A stretch of DNA of 64,000 nucleotides, taken from Nematopogon swammerdamellus. Taxonomy: Eukaryota; Arthropoda; Insecta; Lepidoptera; Adelidae. Location: contig OX336340.1 of assembly GCA_946902875.1 (NCBI GenBank), positions 10,927,566-10,991,565 of the forward strand. The letters run 5' to 3'. Below are positions 45,871 to 57,265 of this stretch, one piece after another (the first letter of the stretch is position 1; every line of letters starts with the position of its first letter). Both the position numbers and the translations under genes were made by a program. The notes under the pieces were generated by a model. That model had not been told where the DNA came from, did not search any database, and worked only from the letters and a program-made list of their open reading frames with translations.

Positions 45871-45884
45871 GTAAACACAGATAT

Positions 45885-45990
45885 CTCTATCTCTCTCGCT
45901 CTCTCTTTCTTCACTATATCCCCTCCCTCTATCACTCCCCCTCTCCCTCGCCCCTCTCTCACCGCCTCCTTTTCTCTCCCGCTATTAAAA
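45885..45990 (+). repeat. Pyrimidine tract (CT-rich low complexity)
   Basis: About 100 bp almost wholly of C and T, with CTCTCTCTC and CCCTCTCCCTC runs, directly before the satellite array. Confidence 0.7.
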
Positions 45991-45997
45991 TAATCAT

Positions 45998-47168
45998 CTA
46001 TCCCACGTGAGGTAAGAATTCGTATGGTAACCTTATTAAAATAAAACCATTTGTTCCACATGTCGAATCGCATGGTCACCCCTCTACTAACGATTTTTTT
46101 TGTCCCACATTAAGTAAGGAATCGTATGGTCACCCTATTCAAATAGAACCATTTGGGAATCGCATGGTCATTGGTCCCTTATCTACTAACTTGAAATTTT
46201 TTTTGTCCCACTTTAGTGAAGGAATCGTATGGTCACCCTATTAAAATTAGACCATTTGTCCCACATAAGGAATCGCATGGTCACCCCTCTAATAATTTGT
46301 TTTCCACATTAGTGGCGGAATCGTATGGCCACCCTATTAAAATAAAACCATTTGTCCCCACATGAGGAATCGCATGGTCACCCTCTACTAATTTTTTTGT
46401 CCCATATTAGGTAAGGAATCGTATGGTCACCCTATTCAAATAAAACTATTTGGGAATCACATGGTCACCCCTCTACTAACATAATTTTTTTTGTCCCGCA
46501 TTATTTAAGGAATCGTACTAACTTAAAAAAAATGCCCCAAATTAGTTAAGGAATCGTATGTTCACGCTATTAAAATAAATCCATTTGGGGATAGCTTGGT
46601 CACCCCTCTACTAAAATAATTTTTTTTCCATATTAGTGAAGGAATCGTATGGTTACCCTATTAAAATAAAACCATTTGCCCCACATTAAGAATCGCATAG
46701 TCACCCTCTACTAAAGGTAAGGAATCGTATGGTCACGCTATAAAAGCATTTTTTACTCATTTAAAATTTTAATCTTAGGGTCACCCTATCAAAATAAAAC
46801 AATTTGTCCCACATGCATGAGGAATCGCATGGTCAGCCCTGCACAATTGTTTTTTTCTGGCGTTCGATAATTTTTTTTGTCCCGCATTATTTAAGGAATC
46901 GTGTGGTGACCCCTCAACTAACTTAAAAAAATGCCCTAAATTAGTTAAGGAATCGTATGGTCACCCTATTCAAATTATTTAAGGAACCGCATGGTCTTTT
47001 TTTTTGTCCCTCATTTGGTAAGGAATCGTATGGGCACCCTATAAAACCATTTTTTACTAATTTAAAATTTTAATCTTATGGTCACCCTATCAAAATAAAA
47101 CCATTTGTCCCACATGCATAAGGAAGCGCATGGTCAGCCCTGCACAATTGTTTTTTTCTGGCGTTCGA
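45998..47168. repeat. Satellite-like tandem array (GGAATCGTATGGTCACCC units)
   Basis: About a dozen degenerate units of roughly 80-110 bp. Each has two related halves: GGAATCGTATGGTCACCCTA-TTAAAATAAAACCATTTG and GAATCGCATGGTCACCCCTC-TACTAA, joined by TTTTTTTTGTCCCACATTAG-type linkers. A higher-order block ending GCACAATTGTTTTTTTCTGG CGTTCGAT occurs twice about 300 bp apart (46841, 47142). Noncoding. Confidence 0.85.
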
Positions 47169-47472
47169 TTGCGATGGCTGTCTGCGTTGGTCTAAGATTC
47201 TCATACAAAAATTACCAATTTAGATTTTTCAATCTTTATGGTATGGTATTAAAGTTCAAATTGACTTTTAAGTATTATTACGAATCTTTTGAATGGGAGT
47301 ATAGAAAAGTGTTGTTTTTAGATTTTCAGGCAATTTTTTAAATTTTTCTCTCCGTAAGAACCATCCTCGTACTTCAAGGAATATTCTAAAAAAAGAATTA
47401 GCGAAATCGGTACAGCTGTTCTCGAGATTTTCGGTTAGGAAATTCAGCGTTTCATTTTTATATATAAGATTT

Positions 47473-48880
47473 TATTTTATAGTAAGTATAAAGACGTTCA
47501 TAAAACGAACACAATACGCAGCTAATATAATATAATTGAATATAATTGAATAGCCTTTATTTTCTGTTTTCAAAATAAATGTCAGAGTAGTCTACGGCCA
47601 TTGACTTATTATTACTAGTGTACAGCCTGGAAGACGCTCGCCATTTTTTTAACCGTGCCATTTGCAAACATCGACCGTAATTTTTATTGTTAATGTACTT
47701 TCGGCATACCACTTTCGCACGAACCGCCCAACCAATCCCAGCAAACCAGGTGTCTGGTGATAGAGTCACTCGGCCGCCTTCCACCTATGTTAACGTCAAT
47801 TAATAATATGAACAATTGATGACGTCATAGCCTTTACAAAAAAGGCTTCAAAAATCAATAGATGCCTATAACTCCTGAACTACTGGTCGCATCAACTTGA
47901 AATTTGTTTCCTTCCGTAAACATTTTTTCTCTTGGAAATGGAATCAAGGGCAGACATAATAATCGCGCACGTACATAGAGTGCAAATGGCCTAACGTGTC
48001 ACTGACGGGGTTTCGTCAATATTCAAATGGTTTCCATTTTCTAAGTTAAGTTAAGTTAGTTTTCTAGTTTAATTATAAGTAAAAAAAAAAACTTAAAAAA
48101 AATATTAATAAAAAAAACTCTCGTTTATCTTTTATCAAACCTATCATTTCCTCCAGCGGATGAGTAGTCTGGGATCAGTAGTTTCAGAGATATGCCCTAA
48201 ATAAAAGAAAAGTTTTATCTAATCGAGACTTTCTTTTTTTCTTTCTTACCCGACTACGGCGAAGCCAAAAAAGGAAGGGTTATGAGTTTGGCGTGTATGT
48301 ATGTATGTATGTATGTATGTATGTATGTATGTATGTGACTATCTATATTCCACTCTACAGCCTAAAGTACTGGGCCGATTTGAATAATTCTTGTGCCATT
48401 GGATTTGTCTTATTCACGGGAGTGTCATAGGCTATATAACAATTTTCAAAATTCAAAATGGCGGACGCACGGCCTGAAAATGTCAAATTAGTTTTTCAAA
48501 ATATATTGAGTGGGGTATCAAATTAAAGATAATTAAATTACGATTCCGAAAATATATACTTTGCTATCTATTAAACTTATGTGTACAGAGAAATAGAGCA
48601 AAATGTGTGGCGCATGTATGAATAGCGATTATTCGCGATGAAGCGTGGTCGCCCGCGCACCGCGCCGCGCGCCCCCGCATACACCAATGACGCGCGACGA
48701 CGACACGCGACGACGCGACGCGAAGAAGCGACATGGTATTGTTGGTAATATACCTACATACTTACTCACTGATCTACCGCAAATTTTATATAAATATATA
48801 ATATTATTATTAGATACAGTACTATGCTAAAATAAATTGGTATTAAATGTCCATGTACCTAGCGTAAGCATAATATGTAG
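47473..48880. other. Intergenic with repeat fragments
   Basis: A (TATG)n microsatellite at 48293-48338 follows CCCGACTACGGCGAAGCC and GGAAGGGTTATGAGTTTGG (48246-48287), a known type of lepidopteran repeat end. A CGCG-rich patch lies at 48640-48725. No gene. Confidence 0.45.
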
Positions 48881-48885
48881 CGTAG

Positions 48886-49308
48886 GTGTACCGTGTGGGG
48901 TCGGTACTTAAAAAGAATAGCCCCACTGCATCTCTCCCCGTCGCATGTCGTAAAAGTCGACTAAGGGATCGTCAGCCTGGGCAGCTTAATGGTGCGGTCA
49001 GTTATTGGATGGATGACCGCCCGACTGTTGGAGGCTGACCGTGGTTCGGATACCACGTTAAACTGTAGGTCCCTTCCCTTCTTACCTTACTAGGTGGTAG
49101 GGTTTATCCCGGCCGGGTTGGTACCACCGCACTGAGCGAAACGTCGGTCGAAACGGCTATGTAAATAGTTCGTGTTTTCCGTCCAGTTCAGTGTAGCCGG
49201 CGCGAAATGAAGGGAAGCACTGACATGGCACCCGGTGTTATGGGCTGACATCACGGATGTTGTAGGTGATGTAACCAACCGTGTCAAGTTTCCATAAAAA
49301 AAAAAAGG
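48886..49308 (+). mobile_element. Composite module plus SINE-A
   Basis: Module (48886-48969, ACCGTGTGGGGTCGGTACTT...CTAAGGGAT) is followed at once by a SINE-A with head GTCAGCCTGGGCAGCTTAAT and a poly(A) end. A small body deletion is seen (CACCTAGTTCA lost near 49230). Confidence 0.85.
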
Positions 49309-49334
49309 TAGGTACATTAAATATGCCTAATACC

Positions 49335-50060
49335 TACAGTATTTTCGGATGCAAGTTACCCTTCAGCTAAGCGGGATATTGTGGAAGAGAAGAACCGCCC
49401 ATTGCGGAAAAGTATTCCCAATTTTCTGGGTGCAGTTTTAGCCCTAGACTCGATTAGTTGCCGGAAACCTACGTCTTTGGAAATGGCGGTGCCCAGGAGG
49501 TTCAGGTGCTTCCAGACAGGTATGACGCTGACTTACGCGTGGGCGTAGCATTCAGGGGGCAACATATCATTGTTATGCATACGAGAGTACGGAACACGGG
49601 TTCTACACCAGTTACCCTTCAACTAGGCGGGATGTGGATGAGAAGAGGCGAAGACTTGTGTCTGAACTTGAGCAAACACTCGGCTCTATTTCCGAATGGG
49701 CCGTAGCAAGTTGGTCAAGTTAAATACCTCCAAGATACAAGTTTGCGCGTTCAGTGCGAAGAGAGCGGCGTTCACACCAGCTCCTTCCTACCAAGGCACG
49801 TCACTTAAATTTTGCGACCACCTCGGGGTCCTCCGAGTCGAATTTTCGCACGATCTAAACTTCCGGCGTGACATCGAGGGCAAGCCCGTATAAATCGCCA
49901 TTCGGTCCTGCTTGGGGTACTGCTCGCACCTATGGGATGCCTCAGTCAAATACCAGCTGGCGCCTCTGGACTCGATCCAGCGTCGAGCCGTGCGAATAGT
50001 AGGTGACTCCCAAATGTCCCGCGATCTAAAACCACTGCAACTCCGTAGGAATACATAGCT
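49335..50060 (+). pseudogene. LINE fragment, internally deleted
   Basis: Readable pieces: RRGEDLCLNLSKHSALFPNG (a frame shared with the LINE at 35940-36030), KLNTSKIQVCAFSAKRAAFT, FCDHLGVLRVEFSHDLNFRR, then a deletion and SNTSWR...RSSVEP. It corresponds to the post-RT part of the decayed LINE at 34700-36715. No intact frame remains. Confidence 0.75.
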
Positions 50061-50089
50061 AAATCAGAGCCCACACGGTACAATCATAG

Positions 50090-50565
50090 ACTGTACCGTG
50101 TGGGGTCGGTACTTAAAAAGAATAGCCCCACTGCATCTCTCCCCGTCGCATGTCGTAAAAGTCGACTAAGGGATAAGAAAATTCGTCAGCCTCGGTAGCT
50201 CAGTGGCGCGGTTGGTTAGTCAACTGTTATTAAGCAACGCTGAGCGCGGTCAGTGATTGGATGGGTGACCGCTCGACCGTTGGAGGCTGACCGTGGTTCG
50301 GATTCCACGTTAAACTGTAGGTCCCTTCCCTTCTTACCTTACTAGGTGGTAGGGTTTATCCCGGCCGGGTTGGTACCACCGCACTGAACGAAACGTCGGT
50401 CGAAACGGCTATGTAAATAGTTCGTGTTTTCCGTCCAGTTTAGTGTAGCCGACATGAAATGAACACTGACATGGCACCTAGTTCACCCTGTGTTATGGGC
50501 TGACATCACGGATGTTGTAGGTGATGTAGCCAACCGTGTCAGGTTCCATAAAAAAAAAAAAAAAA
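50090..50565 (+). mobile_element. Composite module plus full-length SINE-A (best copy)
   Basis: Module 50090-50175, linker AAGAAAATTC, then SINE-A 50185-50565. The head GTCAGCCTCGGTAGCTCAGT has an A box. Then come GATTGGATGGGTGACCGC (5S-like), GTGGTTCGGATTCC (B-box-like), the body and a 16-nt poly(A). This is the reference copy for the family. Confidence 0.88.
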
Positions 50566-50589
50566 GAGCCTGTTGAGATACAAACAGAG

Positions 50590-50755
50590 AGAAATATTTT
50601 CCCTCAAGTACAGTCTCGGGTCCTTCAACCTGGGCACCTGTCAGGCCGGCATGGCATTCGCAGCCTCCGCATGCTACAGAATGTCCATGGGCATCGCTAG
50701 ACACCTTATGGGTGGCTCGGCGCCACATGTCGCGCTTACTATAAAAATAATATCA
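50590..50755 (+). mobile_element. LINE 3'-end fragment
   Basis: CCCTCAAGTACAGTCTCGGG and TCCTTCAACC match the end of the LINE ORF at 36660-36700. The 3' tail CACCTGTCAGGCCGGCATGG, ATGGGTGGCTCGGCGCCACA and an ATAAAAATAA end follow. Confidence 0.65.
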
Positions 50756-51111
50756 GTAGATTGGGCTCCCCTTAGTGGCTTACCTGCTTCGAGTGAGTAC
50801 ATTATTCAACTATGTACAACCTGAAAACGCCCTCGGTCTTCGGCCTTGAACTGATTGGTTTACTTACTTCCCGAATCCGCTTCACCCCAGCCAGATATAT
50901 TTACTTACATAGACAAAGAAAATCGTGTACTTACACAGCTCAGTCTTCGGTCTTGCTCTGACTGACTTTTCATTTTACTTCAAGACTATACATCGTTCGA
51001 CTATACATAATTTGTATATATATGTAGGTACTCACTCATGCGCTATTTGCAGAAAACTTTAGTTTCAAATAGAGATCACGACAAATAAACGGACGGATAG
51101 TATCAATTTTG

Positions 51112-51350
51112 TACCGTGTGGGGCCGGTACTTATATAAAAGAATAGCCCCACTGTATCTCTCCCCGTGTATGTCGTAAGGTACCACCGCACCGCACTGAA
51201 TGAAAGGTCGGTAGAAACGGCTATATATTTAGTGTAGTCGGTACGACCGAAGGGAAGCACTGACGTGGCACCAAGTTCACCCGGTGTTATGGGCTGACAT
51301 CACGGATGTTGTAGCCTGTAGGTGATGTGTCAGATTCCATAAAAAAAATC
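51112..51350 (+). mobile_element. Truncated composite: module fragment plus SINE-A body
   Basis: ACCGTGTGGGGCCGGTACTT begins the module, which breaks at GTATGTCGTAAGG and continues directly in the SINE body TACCACCGCACCGCACTGAA with its A-rich end. The SINE head is deleted. Confidence 0.8.
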
Positions 51351-51413
51351 AATATACGAGTTACATACAACATTTAAAGTATGCAAACAGTTTTTAAAAA
51401 GCCTAAAATAAAA

Positions 51414-52186
51414 AAAAAAGTTATAAAAAACTAAAACCCGACTACGTAAAAGCTAATTATGAAAATCGTTTAAATAAAAAAAAACAGTTATAAAAAACTA
51501 AAACCCGGCTACGAAAAAGCAAATTATGAAAATAGTTTAACTATAACTAAAAATAACAAAATAATGTTTTCTATATAATTTATCAGATACAGCAATTCTC
51601 TTTTTTTATATTGATTTTACCTTAGCACTAACTCTATAAATTTTGATAAATTTATTATTTTTAACGTTCTAAATATAGAGCCGTGGTCGGGCGTTCTTCG
51701 TTCAACAAGACGATTGAGACCGTCGTTGTGCATTATAGCCGTTGACGTTCGGTATGTACCTATGTATCTACTTATAATAATTTTAGATTGGCTCTGACTG
51801 ATCTTACAAAAAGATGCCAGTATGACACAATGGCGATGGCCGTCCTAAGTTCCGCGCTCTAATAATGCACGACGACGGCCTCACTTGTCTTGTTGAACGA
51901 AGAACGCCCGACCACGGCTCTATATTTAGAACGTTAAAAATAATAAATTTATCAAAATTTATAGAGTTAGTGCTAAGGTAAAATCAATATAAAAAAAGAG
52001 AATTGCTGTATCTGATAAATTATATAGAAAACATTATTTTGTTATTTTTAGTTATAGTTAAACTATTTTCATAATTTGCTTTTTCGTAGCCGGGTTTTAG
52101 TTTTTTATAACTGTTTTTTTTTATTTAAACGATTTTCATAATTAGCTTTTACGTAGTCGGGTTTTAGTTTTTTATAACTTTTTTTA
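51414..52186. repeat. 770-bp palindrome with about 300-bp near-identical arms
   Basis: Left arm 51414-51711 and right arm 51886-52186 read as exact inverse copies by eye. Pairing continues imperfectly for another ~30 bp inwards, leaving about 120 bp of unique centre. Each arm contains the duplicated motif ATAAAAAACTAAAACCCG. AT-rich and noncoding. Confidence 0.85.
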
Positions 52187-52547
52187 CTTATCATTTTACA
52201 TATGGGATTGAGTAGGCTGGGATCAGTAGTTTCCGAGATATGACCTCTCAAATTCTTTTTTTTTCGAAACGATTGATTCTTTACCTTTGGTTTAGGACTA
52301 TGTTTATTGTTTATTGTATAATTTCATCCATAGGTAGGTAACCTACGCTTGGATATGTCGAAAGTTCCGCCAGTTCTAAATTCAATGCGAAGAAGAACTG
52401 ATAAACAAACTTCGCAAGTCACAATGTTTTGTTAGTACCTTATAAGTATTATATTAAAGTAATTTCCATTAATTTACCCATACTACCGCTCACAAGAAAA
52501 TTAATTTTTACAGCATAAACATGAATACTCAAGAATAGTGTAGTGTA

Positions 52548-53215
52548 TTATCTCTTTTCAATTAACATTATTTTAAACCGTCGTTTAAAATTATTATCAT
52601 CTACTTGTTTTATGTCAGAAGATAGTTTATTATAAAATCTAACACTATTACAAATAAAACTTTTTGAGGTTTTAGCTAATCTATGTCTTATTAGTTGTAC
52701 ATTATTCTTACACAGTGTATCATACATAGTTATGATTGTCGGAATTAAGAGAGGAATCATTAATGTATTTTCAGGCATAACATATGTTCTGGTAAACATA
52801 TGCACTTGGTAGTCATGATTCCTATCTCCCCGAACGGTGTCCTACAAGTATCTCTAGTTTTTATATTTAAGATGTACCGCAAGGCCCTCTTCTGTACTGT
52901 AATAAAAATATTATATTTGAATCTGCTGCATTTCCCCAAAATATAAGACCATTATGACATGATGCTCTCAAAATAGGCATGATAAACCGCCTTTGCAGCA
53001 TGAGTTCCACATAGCTCTGTAATTTTTTTATAGCATAACAAGCGGAACTCAACTTACCTACAGCTAAAGAGTTTATGTGGGCTTTCCAAGTAAAACTTTT
53101 ATCAAATATTACCCCAAGAAAATTTAGTTCATTAGCAAGGTTTAATGAGAAGTTTTCTGCAGTTTTTAATATGGCATCAGTTTTATAAAGAGTCCCTAGA
53201 GCAAAGTACATAATG
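52548..53215 (-). pseudogene. LINE RT C-terminal fragment (different family)
   Basis: The minus strand reads NELNFLGVIFDKSFTWKAHI, LSSACYAIKKLQSYVEL, CHNGLIFWGNAADSNIIFLL and, after a break near 52860, LAKTSKSFICNSVRFYNKLS. This is the typical region after the RT fingers in insect LINEs. No catalytic core is left. Confidence 0.75.
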
Positions 53216-53439
53216 TCAATCCCATGGTCACTATTTTACTCTTCAAAGATTCTCTGGCTGTATAATAGTTTCTCTTCGTCCATCGCTTTGGACTTCGAAA
53301 CGACACCTGAAAGACATTGCGGCTCCTTTCGTGAACACTCGGCTCGAAACGAAAAGTAACAAAAACGACATGCGCCGCCTCAACATTAGGTTAGGGATAA
53401 TATCGATGCGAAGATGAGTCGCTACGCGACGCATCTTCT

Positions 53440-54010
53440 ATAAATTGACCCTGGTTATTTTTTTTTAAAACATAGGTTATTTTATCTAAATCAACAAGAA
53501 AACCAGTGAATAACGTTACTCAAAGCTTGAGTGGCGTTTTAAAACTGACTAAAAAGTACAAAATAATTTCTATGAGACAACTTGTAAGATTCACGCAATA
53601 TGTTGACAGATCATTATTATGTGGTCCTTCACAACATCTGGGAATGTCAAGTGTGCAATTCATTTATTATATACTTTTTAAAATAATAAAATAACAAACA
53701 AACAAATTTTTACCACAAAAGTCAGAGCCCTGGATGTCTGCCTGTTCGATTTTCTTCGTTTTCAGAAGGATTCTGAACATCAGCCTCAGATGCAAACATG
53801 GGAAAATCACTATTTTGAAGTGAAAACTTCTTTAGCGGCGCTTCGCACTTTTTTAGGTGGGTAAAAAATGTTAAACTCGCGTCAGATCTCGAAAAGCGAC
53901 AGATTTATTTTTAAGGGTTAAGTTACGAGTGGCTCGGGATCAATTCTGTTCGTCTCTCAGTGACAGTAAAGCTGAAAGCGAATCAAGGGAATCCGATATT
54001 CGTTTGGTCG
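53440..54010. other. Intergenic sequence
   Basis: No feature recognised. Confidence 0.3.
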
Positions 54011-54016
54011 TTTATG

Positions 54017-54092
54017 TGATTTCGTGGCTCAATGGTAAGAGTGTAGGATTTGTATTTTTTGACAATGGGTTCGAATCCCTCAAAAATATTTT
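54017..54092 (+). tRNA. tRNA-like sequence, probable pseudogene
   Basis: GTGGCTCAATGGTAAGAGTG gives an A box and a closable D arm; AATGGGTTCGAATCCCTC gives a perfect B box and TpsiC arm. The acceptor and anticodon stems pair poorly, so a working tRNA is unlikely. It may be a decayed tRNA or a SINE head without its body. Confidence 0.4.
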
Positions 54093-54099
54093 TTTTAAA

Positions 54100-55225
54100 T
54101 TTTGTTTTATTTTTTAAGCAATGTTACGGTGTTTAAATTTTTTTAGGGTGTTTAGTTTTTTTTATAACCACCTAAGAATTTTTCTGTTATTAAAGTCTGT
54201 CACATGAGCACATCGTATCAAGTAGGTACCGGTACCGATACCGAGGCGACGACGCCGACGAGAAGCGGGGCGGCGGCGACCGCGGCGGCGGCGGCGGTGG
54301 CATCGTACTTAATGTACTCCTCTGTTGGTACTAGAATGTAGGTATTTAATGTATTGCGCTTGTGACTACTAAAACATACCTTCGTAGGTATATACTTCCT
54401 ATGTTACGCTCGTTAATTGCAAGAGTACCTTCTTACAGGGATCGGTTCTAGGCCAAATCTCACATAATGGTCATTTCATGTTTCCACAAGTGCGTACGTG
54501 CCTACCTTCTTCATTAAATCGTTACATTACTTAGGTATATTATGTTTAAGAATTTTGTCTAAATTTTATTCTAATCTATAATCTAAATTGGAAAAAAACA
54601 TGTATGGCGTGAATGTACGTAATAACCTCGGTCGCCTTGACCTTGGTTTTGTCCCGGTTCATGTTATAGGATCCACCTTCACCGAAGATCGGCGAAGCGA
54701 AAATGATTGAGAAAATCTCCATTCAACTCGACACCCCACTCGATCAATGAGGATGGACCGAGTATTTTCATGGAGTCTCACAGTCATCGTCGCTGACAGA
54801 TTTCTATGGTATTTCTAAAATTTGCTCAAGAAAGTGTTTTGACTTTTTCGAATAAATGACAGAATCGATTATATATGAAAATTGAATAAATGTTTGTATT
54901 AAATTATGACAATTCGTTACATTTTTCGATTACCTACACTCTTTTCAAAGAGCTTTTTCGTAAATAGTGCGAAATGTCTCAGTTTTTCGCAGATGATATG
55001 TGGTTTGGCTGGTCCTAGCGCCATAAGTAATTCTGACTGCCTTTCCGGAACCTAATCAATGAATTTTCGTATCAGGATAAAGAAACTTTCGTGAGAAAGA
55101 ATCATGTCATTCAGAAGGAACTTTCCACAGACACAATTATTTTATTTCAAAAGTAACTGTTGTTCAAGGGCTATTCAATTTTTTGCGAAGGATGTTGTTA
55201 CTTCTTATTGTGTATGTGATACATT
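54100..55225. other. Intergenic sequence
   Basis: A GGCGGCGGC-rich patch lies at 54240-54305. Otherwise no feature is recognised. Confidence 0.3.
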
Positions 55226-55229
55226 TTCG

Positions 55230-55433
55230 TTCAGAGGAACGGAACCACCGCTTTCCACCGTCGTACTTGATGTTGTGGTCCCACCTAGTGGATGGTCTTC
55301 CCACACTCCGTTCCGGCCGTAGTCTCTTCGGCTAATGTTCTGTACCACTGAAGACCGGGAGGACTGGAGCAAAATTGGATAGGTGTATGTCCAGCAGTGG
55401 ACGCTTACACGCTGACTGACTGACATTTTCGTT
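55230..55433 (-). pseudogene. RTE-type LINE 3' fragment
   Basis: CACTCCGTTCCGGCCGTAGT and CCACCTAGTGGATGGTCTTC parallel the RTE fragment at 39692-40010. It ends in a CTGACTGACTGAC tail next to TCCAGCAGTGGACG. Confidence 0.65.
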
Positions 55434-56390
55434 ACAGTTCGAGACTACGACTTTGAAAGTGGTTCAAAAATGCTGTTTAAAGAGATGCATTTCACGATAG
55501 CTACGACTTTGTAATTAGGAAATGTTAACGAACAAAGGTGTGCAGATTAAAACAGGTGAATTGGTTAAGTTTATGAAAGTGGGCTACCGGTTGTCGGCGG
55601 AACATTATGTAAATTGGGAGTAAATATTTAAGTATAAGTTATTACACATTTCGTTACATACAACGTCAATGTGTACTTATTTAGCGTGTCTTAAACAGCT
55701 ACTTACATGTTAAACAGGTACTTATATGATTATATGATTAGTTTTTCAGCTGCTCATTGATCGAGAAAACTTGTGTTACTGTTATCGTGCTAAAATCACT
55801 GTAATGTTGACAGTCTTTAATTTATTTAAAGTGTGATTTTTTTAAATAACTATATTGTGTATAAATATTAAAATAATAAGCCATACTATTTGTATTAATA
55901 AAAATATATTTCAATCTCTAATATGTATAAAATAACTGTAAGACATCAACTTACTGAAAAAAACGGTCAAGTGAGTCGAACTAACGTGGAGAGGATTCCA
56001 TACCATTCCGTTTTCCGTGAGAACTAAAGGAATTCGGATTTTCGTTTAGGTTTTCCTGTAAACTATAAGAGAGGACCTATATATTTTTTTTTATTTTAGA
56101 TGCAGCAGTTTCAGACTGATAAGTGCGGTACCTAATGCTCCATTTTGGTATATTTTCTTTAATATCTTTTAAACTATGCATTTTAAAATTATAAAATATT
56201 AAATAATAAATATATTTGCATACCTCATAATAAGCCCTTTTCATTGATATGTCACACGAGACACTTAAATAAACTTTTTTAACTATCTAATTTGTCTCCA
56301 AAATCTAAATTCGTTCATTTACGCTATACATCCGTGTTTGGGTCATCAAACTCTATAGGTAGATATACCAAATTTCAACTTCTTGACTTC
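55434..56390. other. AT-rich intergenic sequence
   Basis: No gene recognised. Confidence 0.3.
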
Positions 56391-56394
56391 TTGA

Positions 56395-56640
56395 AAAAAA
56401 AAACAACTTCTTGAACCCCCGACGAAATAAGAGGGGTGTTTTAAGTTTAACATGTGTGTGTATGTGTCTATGTGTGAAAGGGTGTGTCTAGCTGTGGCAT
56501 AGTAGCTCCCAAATGGATGGACCGATTTGGATGTGGTTTTTTTATTGGAAAGCTGGTTTAATCGGGATAGTTTTTAGCTATGTTGTTAATCTAATAATTA
56601 AGTAATCAAACAATTAATTATCTTTAAAATTGGGCGGATT
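56395..56640 (+). repeat. Dispersed repeat (CCCCCGACG...AAATTGGGCGG)
   Basis: GACGAAATAAGAGGGGTGTT, AATGGATGGACCGATTTGGA and TATTGGAAAGCTGG form a pattern common in lepidopteran repeats. No coding capacity. Confidence 0.4.
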
Positions 56641-56743
56641 TGCTTGCGGTTTTGTTTTTAACTTGAAATAAAAGTTAAATTTTAAAATCCCCGACCCATA
56701 AAAAGTCAAGAATAATTTCCGTTTACTTACTTTTTTTTTTAAA

Positions 56744-57155
56744 TTTTTTTTATGGAACCTGACACGGTTGGCTACATCACCTACAACATCCGTGATGTCA
56801 GCCCATAACACAGGGTGAAATAGGTGCCATGTCAGTGCTTCCCTTCATTTCATGTCGGCTACACTAAACTGGACGGAAAACACGAACTAGCCGTTTCGAC
56901 CGACGTTTCGTTCAGTGCGGTGGTACCAACCCGGCCGGGATAAACCCTACCACCTAGTAAGGTAAGAAGGGAAGGGACCTACAGTTTAACGTGGAATCCG
57001 AACCACGGTCAGCCTCCAACGGTCGAGCGGTCACCCATCCAAACACTGACCGCGCTCACCAACCGCGCCACTGAGCTACCGAGGCTGACGAATTTTCTTA
57101 TCCCTTAGTCGACTTTTACGACATGCGACGGGGAGAGATGCAGTGGGGCTATGCA
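56744..57155 (-). mobile_element. Composite SINE-A plus module (antisense)
   Basis: T-run, GGAACCTGACACGGTTGGCT, through to the head ACTGAGCTACCGAGGCTGAC (57089), linker GAATTTTCTTATCCCTTAGT and module to GCAGTGGGGCTAT (57155). About 15 bp of the body and part of the head insert are missing compared with 50090. Confidence 0.87.
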
Positions 57156-57169
57156 GTGATGCAGAGAGG

Positions 57170-57265
57170 ACTTAAAGGAGTCGGGGGACCGCTAAGTAAA
57201 TAAAATATAAAACTCAGAGCTGCGCGATTATTTACTTAGCGGTCCTCCGAGTCCTTTTAAAAGTT
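57170..57265. repeat. Inverted repeat (MITE-like)
   Basis: TTAAAGGAGTCGGGGGACCG, then CTAAGTAAATA, is mirrored by TATTTACTTAGCGGTCCTCC, then GAGTCCTTTTAA, with about 30 bp between. Confidence 0.6.

Noticed and set aside
48293..48338. Regular spacing looked like a possible CRISPR-type array
   Set aside because: It is a simple (TATG)n microsatellite with no spacers, in a eukaryotic genome.
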